Source of the DNA: Achatina immaculata
Lineage: Eukaryota; Mollusca; Gastropoda; Stylommatophora; Achatinidae
Length of the DNA: 64,000 nt
Direction of reading: 5' to 3'
Assembly: GCA_009760885.1 (NCBI GenBank)
Contig: CM019716.1
Span: 8,564,438 to 8,628,437 of the forward strand
Shown one piece after another: positions 34,712-44,711 of this stretch. The notes under the pieces are model-generated. The model was not told the DNA's origin and did no database searches. It saw nothing but the letters and a program-made list of their open reading frames with translations. A program made the position numbers and the translations under genes. Numbering within the stretch: position 1 is the first letter of the stretch; each line of letters begins with the position of its first letter.

Positions 34712-35402
34712 AGGCTTTCTTCAGGTCTATCCACACTGCTAGTACAAGGTTTTTCTCTTGGAATGCATCCTCAATCTCTTGAGAGAGATAGGTCACTTGA
34801 TCTTCTGTACTGTAGTACTGCCTAAATCCTGCTTGTTGTGGAATGAGAAGGTTTTCACTTTCTAGGTACCATTTTAGCCTCAGGTCAATGATGCGTTCCA
34901 TCGTTTTGCATAGGCAGCTAGTGAGACTGATTGGCCTGTAGCTGGAGGCAGTATCACTGTTTTTCCCTGGTTTTAGCAGTGGTACCATGCTTGCTTCCTT
35001 CCAGATTTGAGGTAACTTACCTGTGCTCCAGCACATATTGAAAATATCCAACAGCTTTCCCATTGCTGCCATTCCCAGGTTCTTGATCATTTCATTGGAC
35101 ACTCCATCTGGTCCTGGTGATTTCCTTAGTTTCAGTTTACTAACTGCTAGGTCTAACTCACTGCGTGTGATTGGTGCATCCATGACCTCCACTTTTCTGA
35201 CTTGTTCCTCCTCTTTCTGTGGCTCGATGCGCACTGTACGCTCCTTCTCTGGATGGATATCAATGTTGCAGTCCTGTGCAAACATGCGAGCAAAGTGATC
35301 TGCTACCTGCTTACCTGTAAGAGTTTTCCCATCCTCTATTAGTGTAACCTTTGTACTTCTTCCAGTACTCTCATCATTTAACTGTTTGATTAGTTTCCAC
35401 AT
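34614..35402 (-). pseudogene. RT N-terminal part of family G
   Basis: 262 codons: LKLRKSPGPDGVSNEMIKNL (RT entry), ASSYRPISLTSCLCKTMERI, QQAGFRQYYSTEDQV and WIDLKKAFDKVWKK (motif A Asp). The last 30 or so codons are out-of-frame noise after the slip. Together with 32813-34711 it gives a complete RT domain in two frames. Confidence 0.9.
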
Positions 35403-35636
35403 TTTCCTTCCATCCTTTTCAAAGTTTAGGGACTCTGTTTTCTCTCTTCAACTTTCCCGTCTGGCTTGCAGCTTTGCTGTCTGAAATTTGGCCTTAGAAT
35501 GTTGGTAATTATTGTGGTGTTTTGGCATGGTCTATTTTCTGCTTGCTTTTGAGCTGCTTCCACGTCATCATGGAGTTTTCCCACCTCACTAGACCAGTAT
35601 GGTTTATAGTCCCTGCGAGCTCCTCTGGGAATGGTT

Positions 35637-36399
35637 TCAAGTGGCCTGAAGGATACAAGCATTGAATTCCTTCACTATGCTGTTAATATCCTTACCTTCT
35701 ATGGACAGCTGTCCCACCAGGATACCTGTACGATGTCTGTACACTGTCCAGTTTGCTTTTTTATAGTTCCATCTGGGAAGAGGGCTACTGGTGTTAAGGA
35801 GTTCATTGTCTATTGTCAGGAAGACTGGTCGATGGTCGCTACCTCCAAGTTGTTTTCCAACTTCACGTGTAATGTTCCACTTCAGATCTGGAGAGTGGAA
35901 TGCCAGATCTGGTGTTGATTTTGTATGCCAAGCCCTTGAGTAAAATGTTGGGGGATCCATTGGCTGGTTGATCAGGAGAAGTCCATTATCATCCTGCCAG
36001 CTCTCAACTTCCTCTCCTCTCTTGTCTATGTGGTCATAGCCCCAGCTCTGGGAATGGCTGTTAAAATCACCACAGACCATCAGTCTCTCTTTTGTGTGGG
36101 ATTGTTTCTAAAGCAAGTGGGTGGTCATTAGGACAGTAATAGTTAAGGAGGTGGAAATCTGTATTACTACTTTTTAGATGGATCATCTGGTATTCGGCTC
36201 CTTCCATGTACACTCCCACCTGACATGCGCTGATGTTATTCTTAACAAGTGTGAGTACTCCTCCTTTTCTTCTGTCCTGTCGGTCTGATCTAAAACACTG
36301 GTATCCTCTAATTTTAAAGGTGGCATCTTTGGTTAGGTGTGTCTCCTGTATGCAGCATATACTTACCTGGTCTGCAAAAAGTATGTTCTCTAGTTCCAC
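35637..36399 (-). pseudogene. AP-endonuclease of family G, two frames
   Basis: ICCIQETHLT (catalytic Glu) and GGVLTLVKNNISA in one frame (36067-36399); MVCGDFNSHSQSWGY, PDLAFHSPDLKWNI and LGGSDHRPVFLTI (Asp-His) in the next (35637-36080). A frameshift lies near 36090. This nuclease would nick the insertion site. A linker frame follows at 35426-35662. Confidence 0.9.
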
Positions 36400-36464
36400 C
36401 TTTTTGCTTAGCCATTTCTAACACTGCTGACACCCTCAGCGTTCCACTGCATTATTTTAAGTTC

Positions 36465-36662
36465 TTACTTTTTGGCTGTTTTCTTCTGTTGTATTTTTTG
36501 GCCAGTAGTTCTACTCTCATGTCTCCTGACTCCACAAGACGAACTGAGAGGACCTCCAGTAGCATTGGGTGGACCCTTTCGAGGCAGGGGGCCCGGCACT
36601 GCACCTGCCTGGTTAGTCTTCACAGGGCGAGCACCATGTTTGAAAACTGCAGATAGAGACAT
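36465..36662 (-). pseudogene. ORF1 C-terminal remnant of family G
   Basis: 65 codons, Arg/Lys/Gly-rich, ending TTGQKIQQKKTAKK-stop a few bases before the endonuclease frame (LKIMQWN-like start). Position and basic composition fit the end of the nucleic-acid-binding ORF1 protein. The rest of ORF1 is missing, so the copy is 5'-truncated. Confidence 0.6.
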
Positions 36663-36668
36663 TTCATT

Positions 36669-37258
36669 AGTGATAATGCATGTTACCCTGATTTTTGCGA
36701 TGCGCCTTTTGGCTGGGTAACACCGACTTCAGCATCTTTCCTTGCTAGGGCAGACTGTGGTCTTGCTCAGACTGCCATGAAGACAGTGTGGCTGGCCTGG
36801 CCAAAACTTTGTTTTCCAGCCACTGGTGGCCGTACTTAAGCCCCTTCTCCATGTCAGATGGTTTTGAGACAGTTCCACAAAGACACTCTGACTTTGAGAT
36901 GAGGAATCTGATGAGTGCTTCAACGATATCCATTCTCCGCCACCCATAGTCTGCTGGCTCTGTTTTGTTTACATCATTCTGATAACCATTGTTGTAAAGC
37001 CCCATAGGCTTGTCACGTCCTGGATTCATTGGTTTCACACCAGACTTCCCTCATCCCCGCCAGAGATCTCCATGTCCCCATCCGTCCACCAACCTGACAT
37101 TACATTTTACAAAAATAACAATTACAATTCGTGTTGATTGCTACAAGTTTCTGGACTACAGAGGTAGGTCAGAGTTTTTAAGCACACAGATCTATGTTCC
37201 CTGTCTCACAAACACTATGTTAAGATAAGTGTGCTCTTAACACATTTGTTCCCAGGGG
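36669..37258 (-). pseudogene. virus-like segment, right copy of duplicated segment
   Basis: Direct repeat of 31960-32542. Contains YNNGYQNDVN and the following frame to WLENKVLARPAT, but is cut by the LINE junction before the basic C-terminus seen in the left copy. A 26-bp block present on the left is missing here. At 37258 the sequence jumps to GAGCTACCAGTGCAATTCC, and GCTACCAGTGC also ends the left copy (32767-32777). Confidence 0.7.
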
Positions 37259-38220
37259 AGCTACCAGTGCAATTCCAGTCATCTCCAAACTGAGGCCAAC
37301 AACACTAACACCTGTACTTACACTTTGGGAAGGGCAGATAATGTGTTAGTATTTCTTTTGCATTTTTTGCAGATCTTCACCCTCTTTAGCAAGGAAAGCA
37401 TCAAACTCACCAATGCAAGTGAGGCAAAATTGTTGATCACTTGCTGGAGGGAGCTCTATGGTTCTCTCGGGTAGCATAGGATGTAGAGACATTCAAGAGT
37501 CTCACTGCATCTAGTTTGGAATTGGTTTTATGTTACCTCTTAAATGGTTCAAATAGTTTTCAGAAACAGGCAAAACAATGGCTTGATGATTCCCACAAGT
37601 TTATTTATTATCATCTCATTATTTCCCAACCTTGTTTTGACCTCAGGGTCAGTCACTCCAGTGAATGTTCTGCCAGGGTTAGTGGTGACCAGAGCAACAA
37701 GTTCAGGAGATGTACCACTGCATTTAATCAGTGGACCACGGAAGACTTGGACCCAATCATTATGAGTCTCTCTGAGGACAATCTCTGGATAAATAGTGGA
37801 TCCTGCTGGCACTTTTTTTTATTATTCAAAATCAACAGTGGCTTCCATTGTAGTGAGATTCTCTGAATTTGTAGTGACCAGATAAAAGGGCCCCTGGCCA
37901 CCAACAGCAGCACATTCCGTGCCTTGCTGTTGAAATGATGCTAGCATTTTACCTGTGTTTTCCCAACTCACCAACTTATTCTGCTCGAGATAAACGTATG
38001 GTGGCCACGCGTCAAGCTTTATGTCCAAGTCTGCTTCTGGGAGCTGCGCTGTCAGTATAACAGATGCAGATCTTTTATAGTAGCCATCCTTCATCAATTC
38101 TAGCCCAAAGATCTGCAGTTTTCCTGGTATGCCAAACCCTTCTGTGTCCCCTAGATCAGCAAGAGTTAGTGTGCAACAGGTGTTGGGTGTGTGTGTCCCA
38201 GAACCCTCAACGTATGCCAT
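37259..38220 (-). pseudogene. virus-like gene, N-terminal and middle part
   Basis: Starts at ATG 38220 (MAYVEGSGTHTPNTCCTLT). The first 132 codons include LADLGDTEGFGIPGKLQIFG and YLEQNKLVSWENTGKML; further frames follow with VQVFRGPLIKCSGTSPELVA and NPGRTFTGVTDPEVKTR. A homologous opening module is found at 39610-39745. The reading frame at 37259 is compatible with the gene end kept at 32495-32777. Function unknown; secreted or virion-surface protein is only a guess. Confidence 0.5.
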
Positions 38221-38429
38221 TTTTATTTATGACCTTCTGCTGTACTTTTAATACATAAGTCTTTTCTAGGACAGCTCTGTATTCTCAGCCAGTTTTCGGG
38301 GTAGCACAAACATACAATTTCAGCTCCATACCTTTTACAAAAGTACTAAGCTCCTCCCCCATTTGAAATTAAGAAATGATCATTTGAGGGCATCCTCTCA
38401 TCAGGCTTTTGCTCAATCCAGGCTCCTAA

Positions 38430-39745
38430 AACTTAAAACTTTTGCCATGTGATGAAGACCTTGTTTAAGTGGTAATATATGCATGACTGTTTTAAACTGC
38501 ATGAAGTCGACATACGCCTTGATGGGGCATCTTGGGGATTTACAGGGTCAACCACATTCTTAATGTAAGTGCATCCACCTAATCAGGTGGTCTCTCATAG
38601 CCTTGGAACCATTAAGCCATAGTGCCCTACCTGAACATACACGATTGTCCACATAATCTTTTGTGGCAGCATCCTAAGGGTACACAGTGTTTGCCACATT
38701 CTTAATGCTGTGTGTCCCAATATTCTTGTGGCCCATCATGGCCTGAATACCATGGAGCACCTAGACCCTATTTGTGAGATTGTCATCAAGATACTTAATG
38801 GGGGTGCCTATGACTTGTGTTGGTCTTACTTGTGTGAGCATCCACATAATGTTTTTTGTGATGACATCTTGGTCATCTACAGGGTCTGCCACATGCCATG
38901 TGTGCCCATGTTCAGGTGACCCATCATAGTCTTAGAACTGTCCATCAGCAGGGCCTTGCTTTTTATAATGGATATTATGGCTTCAGTCATTGGTTTATTG
39001 ATCTGCCTCATCTCAGACACCTTATCTCTTGGTCTGAGATGTTCATTGAGGACTGAAATCTTAATACTAGAGAGCATTCCAATCTTAAGAGGCTTAAACT
39101 TGATTGAAGGAGTTTTTCTGTGTAGCCAGTCTTACAATCCTTCATCTCTTCCACAGTAATTGCACACAGAAGAGTTGAAGGGTTAAGCCTATTTTCACTA
39201 AAATGGACAGTTTCTTATGAGACCTCTTGAGGGGGTTTAACCTGTAGCAAAGCCATCAACAAAATGTGAGACTAAGTTAATAAATCCTAAGGTTGGCCCT
39301 ATATCACCAAGATCTAACTATTCCTTGACACTGCTAACAGTCACCATTTCCATATCAGGATTTGGTGTTAGTTGAAGCTTTAGTGGATCAAAGACCTTTT
39401 TTATCTAATGTGCATATGCTGTATGTGCCCCAACTGAGATAATAATTTTTTTTTAGCCATGATGAAACCAGTTATTATCCAATTCCTTAGATATGGTTCT
39501 TCATGCAGCATGGTAGAGGATCCCGCAGAAAGTGATTTCTGATTCCCCTTCTCAGCTATAGAGTGTGGGGTTCATAGGTACAGTCTCCTCATTTTTGATG
39601 TTTTTTCCAGTGTTTGGTATGTTACATGCAGCGATGTTGTAATTGCCATCCTTTGTCATTTCAAGTCCATAGATCTGTGACTTCCCAGGTTCACTAAAAT
39701 GATCTGTGTCTCCTGGATTAGCAAAATTAGGCTATGGCAGGCATT
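38430..39745 (-). pseudogene. virus-like gene with tail-fibre-like repeats
   Basis: From 39745: a module (DTDHFSEPGKSQIYGLEMTK) homologous to the one at 38060-38160, a middle part (LDLGDIGPTLGFINLV), KIGMLSSIKISVLNEH, then three imperfect repeats with MMGHLNMGTHGM, MGHKNIGTHSIKNVANT and DAATKDYVDN. The last block resembles the N-L-x-P-x-x-x-x-DAATK-YVD motif of phage tail fibres. Stops and frameshifts throughout. A receptor- or host-contacting fibre is an inference from this motif only. Confidence 0.5.
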
Positions 39746-39759
39746 CGACGTAGCCTCTG

Positions 39760-40444
39760 CCATCTTTGTTTACAATTCCACCAGAGTTCTGATACACACC
39801 TAAAATATGTTAATTTCACAAGTTTGTTGTGTTTGTTGAGAACTGAAATGTGTATGCTAGACACCATTCCAGCCTCAAGGCACTTAAACTGTGGTGGAAA
39901 GAATGCCTCTGCACAACTGTTATTGCAACCCTCCTTTTTCATGTTGAAGGGAGTTGGTTAAACCTGTTCTTGGCTGTTTATAAGCCATCAAGATGGACAA
40001 ACACTTCCTTATCAACTTTTAAGAAAACTTCACTGATAATGGTACCAGTAACAGAAGTGTGGATTAACTTGATAAACCCTAAGGTTGGTTCTGTACCACC
40101 AAGATCAATCTGCCCCTTGATGTTAGTAATAGACACCAATCCCTTAGCAGAGTTTAGCATTAGTTTGAGCTTTAGCAGAGAAAAGACTTGGGACAGTATT
40201 TAACTGGTTGCTATAAGTGATATAGTTATTACCCAGTTTTTCAGTCATGTTCACCTGTTCTGGATAGAGGATTTCAGACAGCATAATCTCCAAGTTTCCA
40301 TCTCAGTTATCAAGGGCAGGATTCAGGTGGCCTTCCAATTCTTGATATTGGACAGTGTTATGCACATCTTAGTTGTGCACCATGTCCACCAAAGCTTTTG
40401 CCATCAGAAGTCTGTGCTGCAGGAATGCCAGAGAAACTAGCCAT
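39760..40444 (-). pseudogene. tandem paralogue of the preceding virus-like gene
   Basis: From a possible ATG at 40444 (MASFSGIPAAQTSDGKSFGG). Contains SITNIKGQIDLGGTEPTLGF and GMVSSIHISVLNKHNK, matching LDLGDIGPTLGF and GMLSSIKISVLNEH of the neighbour in order. This shows an old tandem duplication within the element. Lacks the fibre-like repeats. Confidence 0.5.
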
Positions 40445-40499
40445 TGCAGGGTCTCTCAATATCTGTGTGTCAGAGACTGCTAATTTTACAGTGCAATTC

Positions 40500-41250
40500 C
40501 TAAACATATTCTTCAGGTACAAACTGCCTCAAGTATCTAGTGACAATATTGTAAATCTTTGGAACTCCCAGCCAATGCAGTTCTGCAGAACAAACTAAAC
40601 TTTGCTGTGTGGCGTGCCAAGATAGGGTGTGGGCTTTCAGCCTGGAATCATCTTGGACACTCCGCAAATCTTATGATACAATTGTTCTGCTGTTTTCGTG
40701 TTTATTTCCAGACCCTACAGAGTACTTAGAGAGCACCTCTTCTTCAGAATCAAGCCTGGAATGCTTTCCAGAATCCATATAATTGAAGAGCCTAAATGAA
40801 ATATGCCTAGAGTTTAACCTGTCTCCCAACACTGACTGGCATGTTAAAGTCTGAGTCATGGCTGGGGCGAATGTACAGCTACCACCTCACCAGCTGTTAT
40901 AAACACCTGGGTAAGTGGGACTACAAACCTGGAGACATTACATACTTCACATCAAAAGAAGCCCTCCACCACGTAGACTGCATCTTGCAGGATGGTCCCA
41001 GTGCTTGAACTACATTCATATTAGATGAATTGCAAGAATCCACTCAAGCAGGAATTGTGTGGCTAGACAAATCGGTCTTAATATACATCAGTTCCATCCT
41101 CGATTCTCAAAGGCAGGTGCTCTCAGGTGATGCAAACCACCTGTTCAAAGCTTAACTCGCAATTCTTAAAGAGAGTTCAAGATAAGATCGACTGAGCAGT
41201 ATACCTCCCAGAGGCCCATAGACTTTATGAAAAATATATCGGATATACCA
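40500..41250 (+). pseudogene. virus-like gene on the plus strand
   Basis: From about 40870: YSYHLTSCYKHLGKWDYKPG, DITYFTSKEALHHVDCI, then after a stop FILDELQESTQAGIVWLDKS and VLIYISSILDSQRQVLSGD. The length of sensible protein sequence around few stops argues for a former gene. No family recognised. Confidence 0.4.
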
Positions 41251-41578
41251 AATCTAGGCTTGAATTTGCATTTGGATATGGTCTCCACATGGCTTCTAGT
41301 GACATGCAATACCACATTGGTGTAATCAAGGGGTACAACAACAATCTTCTAAAACTTGAATCATACATGCAACTAGACCACAACCAAGATGCAAATGAGA
41401 AGGAAAGGGGAGAGAGTGATACAGTGGTAATCTAGCCAAGAGAGGGTGGAATAGGTCATTATAGCTGGGGTAGAGGGGTTGTAATCTGATGCTGTGAGGA
41501 GGTTCTGAACTATGTGTTACAAGCAAGAAAGAAGTGGAACTTAGTGCAGAGAAATTATGATAGCAGAAGAGGGGAATG

Positions 41579-42047
41579 TTAAGTGTAGCAGAATTGTGAG
41601 TTCAAACCATGTGATTCCAGCATCCCATATTCCTGAATGTGGCAGTTCTCAACCACTAGGCGGCTTTTGTCATCAGCATGACGTTGTTTGATGGCTGTTA
41701 CCAGAAAATCAAATTTGGCTCTGTGGTTGGGGCCATTGAAATGATTAGGGACTGGTTTCGAAGCACGTTGGGTGATATCATACAGATATTTCTGCATACC
41801 TAATCTGAGACTAGTTTCACTAATATAAATAATCCTGCATTTTTAGCATACAGTGGCATATATCACATTACAGGACTCGCATGTGAATCCCTCATGGAGA
41901 GTGAGCATAGTTTTGGGAAAGATGATCGTTTTCATTTTGCAGACAGCGAGGGTGGTTGTATTTTCTGGTGCATCATATGCAAGGTTCCACTTCAAGTGGC
42001 TATGGACGAGGATGTCCTTAAGATTATTCATGTACATATTAACCTGA
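41579..42047 (-). pseudogene. GIY-YIG-endonuclease-like fragment
   Basis: Two frames: LVHSHLKWNLAYDA … SCNVIYATVC, then RIIYISETSLRLGMQKYLYD and KPVPNHFNGPNHRAKFDF. The order C-N-V-I-Y-x-x-x-C, x-Y-I-x-E-T-x-x-R and later N-H-F-N resembles the GIY-YIG domain at the end of Penelope-like retroelements. No Penelope RT is visible upstream; instead it abuts the hydrophobic end of the next gene, so it may be part of the virus-like element or a separate insertion. Confidence 0.5.
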
Positions 42048-42059
42048 CCGGTGCCACTG

Positions 42060-43450
42060 CAACTACCCAGAGGTTCCCAGCAAATTAATTGGCTATCTTC
42101 CTAAGAACCAAGGAGCCAGGATACAATGCCACCTATTATTCCAGGGAGTGCAACTGCTACTTGTTCTGCAAGCTTGGTCAACAGCTGACCCAAACTATCC
42201 AGCTGTTTCTTTACCTACTCTTTCAACCCACCCTTATCAGACAGTAGTGGAGGAGAAGACAGCAGAGCCGCTTCACTTCACCACCTATGACAGCCAGGAT
42301 AATAGTCGAGGAGATCAGCAAGCCGAGTGCTGTTAGGATAGAAGTAATTGTGATGCCTTCCTCTCAAAACAAATCCCACAGCCTCTTTAAGCAGGGGTTT
42401 GTCTCCATCAGCAAACTGATAGAGGTTATAATGGACCGGCAGGCCTGGTTTTCCTCCTTAGCTTCTAGAGTGGAAAGCTGTTCCTTGAGCTGCACCAGTT
42501 GTTCAGACTTGTCAGCTTTGAGTTCCTTTATCCTGTCCTCTTGAATCTTCTGCAATCCCTTGTATGGGGCATCCTCAGCTTTCTGCTTTTGGCAGGCAAC
42601 TTTTCTGTCAATTTCCTGTATTTTGCTGTCATATTTTCCATTAGTTTCTGAAACCCTAGCTACAATGGTAGCTTTCACACCTATGATTTTCTGGTTTTCT
42701 TTGCCAAAGCATGCATTCTCTCTAACCACCTAATGGTAGCCTTGCTTTTTCAATTCCTGTATAGTCTCTTGATCTGTTAGATCTTTTAAGCATCTGAGTG
42801 ATGAAGTGGTTAGTGCACTAGTCTCTCACGGCAATGGTCATGGGTTCATATCCGGTCGAAGGCACCCCATTCACCAAGCTGTAGAAATGGATAAACGATA
42901 TCTTCTGGAGTTGAGGAAGGAAAGGCAACCAAGCATGATGTTGACCACATCACCCTCTAGTGTGCTGACAGGTCAAGGAAAATATAGGCACTAACACCAT
43001 ATCCGTATGTGCCTCTAAGGCATGACAAGGTTACCTAGAAGATCATTCACAGTCTGAACAGCTTCAGGGGCAGAGTCACTCTCCTTAGTGGCAGCTCAGA
43101 TTTTAGCGGTAGTTTTCTGAGATAATGACTCTTTTAAGCCAAGCTTCTGTAGTGTTGTTTGTTTGAACATTGACAGCAGCAAAGACTACTATCAGGTTTG
43201 TAAGCCTTGTTCTTCCTAGGTATAGCTAGCCATCACATAAGGTAAATTCTTGAGTAATTTGGTCTGTTTTAACAACCCATGCCATGCTTATTTGAGATCT
43301 TTACAGTAATTGTGAACAGCTTCAGTCATACCAAGCCCCTGGTTCTGGCTTTCCAATTATCTCCAGGCTTGCCCTCTAAGGTGGATTTAGGTATTGTGTA
43401 TCCACGGTATTAGGCTTATCAACATCAGAGGATGAGGGAAGCATGGCAGG
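42060..43450 (-). pseudogene. coiled-coil and hydrophobic virus-like protein
   Basis: Possible start near 43447 (MLPSSSDVDKPNTVD). Split by a SINE (42790-43030). The frame at 42364-42729 is heptad-like and charged (KGLQKIQEDRIKELKADKSE), followed by ITSILTALGLLISSTIIL and ALPGIIGGIVSWLLGS, two membrane-type segments in different frames. This layout (coiled coil, then glycine-rich membrane helices) suggests a membrane-active or virion-associated protein; no function is assigned. Confidence 0.5.
42790..43030 (+). repeat. tRNA-derived SINE, copy 2
   Basis: Same SINE as 3112-3366: box A TGATGAAGTGGTT, box B GGTTCATATCC, then the shared body (ACCACATCACCCTCTAGTGT, CCTCTAAGGCATGACA) to 43030. Inserted in the coiled-coil gene. 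Confidence 0.9.
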
Positions 43451-43477
43451 GTCCTCATCGACATTTGTTTCCTCAAC

Positions 43478-44620
43478 ATGGGTTGCATCCTTTCAACTTG
43501 TGCTCATTTCAAGCATGTCTGGCCTAAAGTGTGCCATTGTTTTAAATGTTATGTATACAGTATAAGGAGGTCTTCCTCTCAATATGGGCACAAGCTCAAC
43601 CCTTGCAGGCACTTTGGGGGCCAAAGGTGTGTAGTCATCACAAACAACCCAAACATGACAGACCAGAACAAACATTTTCTGGTTTGGTTTCCCAACCTCA
43701 GTGTGCATGATGTGATCATCCAGGAGACCTCCCACTTGGCCTTCATGATCACTCTGAACTCAATCAATGTCAGCAGGAATGTGGTTCAGAACCTGGGCCG
43801 GGCCATCTGTGAGAAAGATGATGATCAGGATCAGTGGAAATGAGTCATGTCTTTCGATAACAGTGATGCCTATTACTGTTACACCTACCTCAGGCATACG
43901 GTTCAGGAGCAAGAAAACTGCCATTACCAGGGGATTGACATCTCTACCAGCAGGAACACCACAAAGACAGTGTCGGCAATAAATCTGTGGCAGAAGATGG
44001 GGCGACTGCAGCCACCTTTATAAATTGCTGCTATATCCCACTGGACTTGAGCTGCCCAAGAGCCACTTGCCCTTCTGTCAGAGTGGACTGGGGGAATAGG
44101 CTTGAGTATGAACTCATGTTCAACGATTACAACCATGTAGCCCAGGCCACGGGTGACTCTCTAACGTGAGTTACAAAATCGACATTTGTCTGGAGTTCCA
44201 TGTGGCCACACTACCAGAACTAGCTTGCATGATTAGCAGCCAATATGCAGGGCACCTCATGATCTACTACAGTTGCATCCTCCACCACCACAAGATCTCC
44301 ATAAATAACCTTCTACCCACTTCTTGTACTTCTGTATGTTAATAGTGGCGATCGCACATCTAAAGAGGGACTATCTGTCCCACATGATTCTCCCTCATGA
44401 CTCATACCACCAAGCAACCTCTCCAGCGGTTAGCCGTACACTACAGTCCCAGTACCTAGTGCCACAGAGTGCTGTGCGAAATGGATTCTTACTTGAGAAG
44501 ACCTTGGCAAGAGGATTTTCACCGGCACCAGCCTTGGTCACCTTACAAGTGGTGATGACTTCAGAGGGATTGAAGATGATGTTACGAGCCATTATAAAGA
44601 TATATATATATATACTCTGT
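43478..44620 (+). pseudogene. possible virion (capsid-type) protein of the element
   Basis: Plus strand, divergent from the coiled-coil gene. Successive frames carry HFLVWFPNLSVHDVIIQ, NVVQNLGRAICEK, ENCHYQGIDISTSRN, DWGNRLEYELMFNDYN and VATLPELACMISSQYAG. Roughly 350 residues of coherent protein with several frame changes and stops, so strongly decayed. It reminds me of an uncharacterised protein recurring with virus-like elements in invertebrate genomes; calling it a capsid-type protein is an inference that a structure search should test. Confidence 0.4.
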
Positions 44621-44675
44621 TGTAAACATACTTGTATCTCTAATAAAAAATAAACCCAGAGGTTGAACCTGCATT

Positions 44676-44696
44676 TGTAGTAGAAGAGCCTGGGGT
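44676..44696 (-). repeat. inverted repeat, right end of virus-like element
   Basis: Reverse complement of 31301-31321, ending …GCCTGGGGT. The next recognisable sequence outside is a family C LINE from about 44712. Confidence 0.75.
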
Positions 44697-44711
44697 AGCG
44701 AGGATGGGTGG

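Larger units (their letters stand above)
32778..36668 (-). mobile_element. I-group LINE with RNase H, family G
   Basis: 3.9-kb minus-strand LINE: end of ORF1 (36465-36662), AP endonuclease (35637-36420), RT (about 35250-34200), RNase H (about 33620-33190), a C-terminal CTCAQVPQTVEHILQNC cysteine motif, and an (AGA)n tail at 32778-32800. Resembles the Nimb/I-type LINEs of invertebrates. Broken by a frameshift in a T-run near 34690 and others in the endonuclease. It interrupts a virus-like gene. Confidence 0.92.
31299..44701. mobile_element. decayed virus-like DNA element (Polinton/adintovirus-like?)
   Basis: 13.4 kb bounded by an exact 21-bp inverted repeat (31301-31321 and 44676-44696), with GGATGGG just outside both ends (31292-31298, 44702-44708) as a possible target duplication. 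Inside are genes unlike LINEs on both strands: duplicated modules and tail-fibre-like repeats (36669-40444, minus), a GIY-YIG-like piece, a coiled-coil/hydrophobic protein (minus) and a possible virion protein (plus). A LINE (32778-36668) and a SINE (42790-43030) were inserted later. I see no polymerase or integrase, so the class is an inference. All genes are broken. Confidence 0.55.

Noticed and set aside
31960..37258. Direct repeats flanking an RT/RNase H frame, looking like LTRs of an LTR retrotransposon.
   Set aside because: The enclosed element has AP-endonuclease, RT and RNase H in LINE order, an (AGA)n tail, and no primer-binding site, protease or TG…CA ends. The repeats contain virus-like coding sequence.
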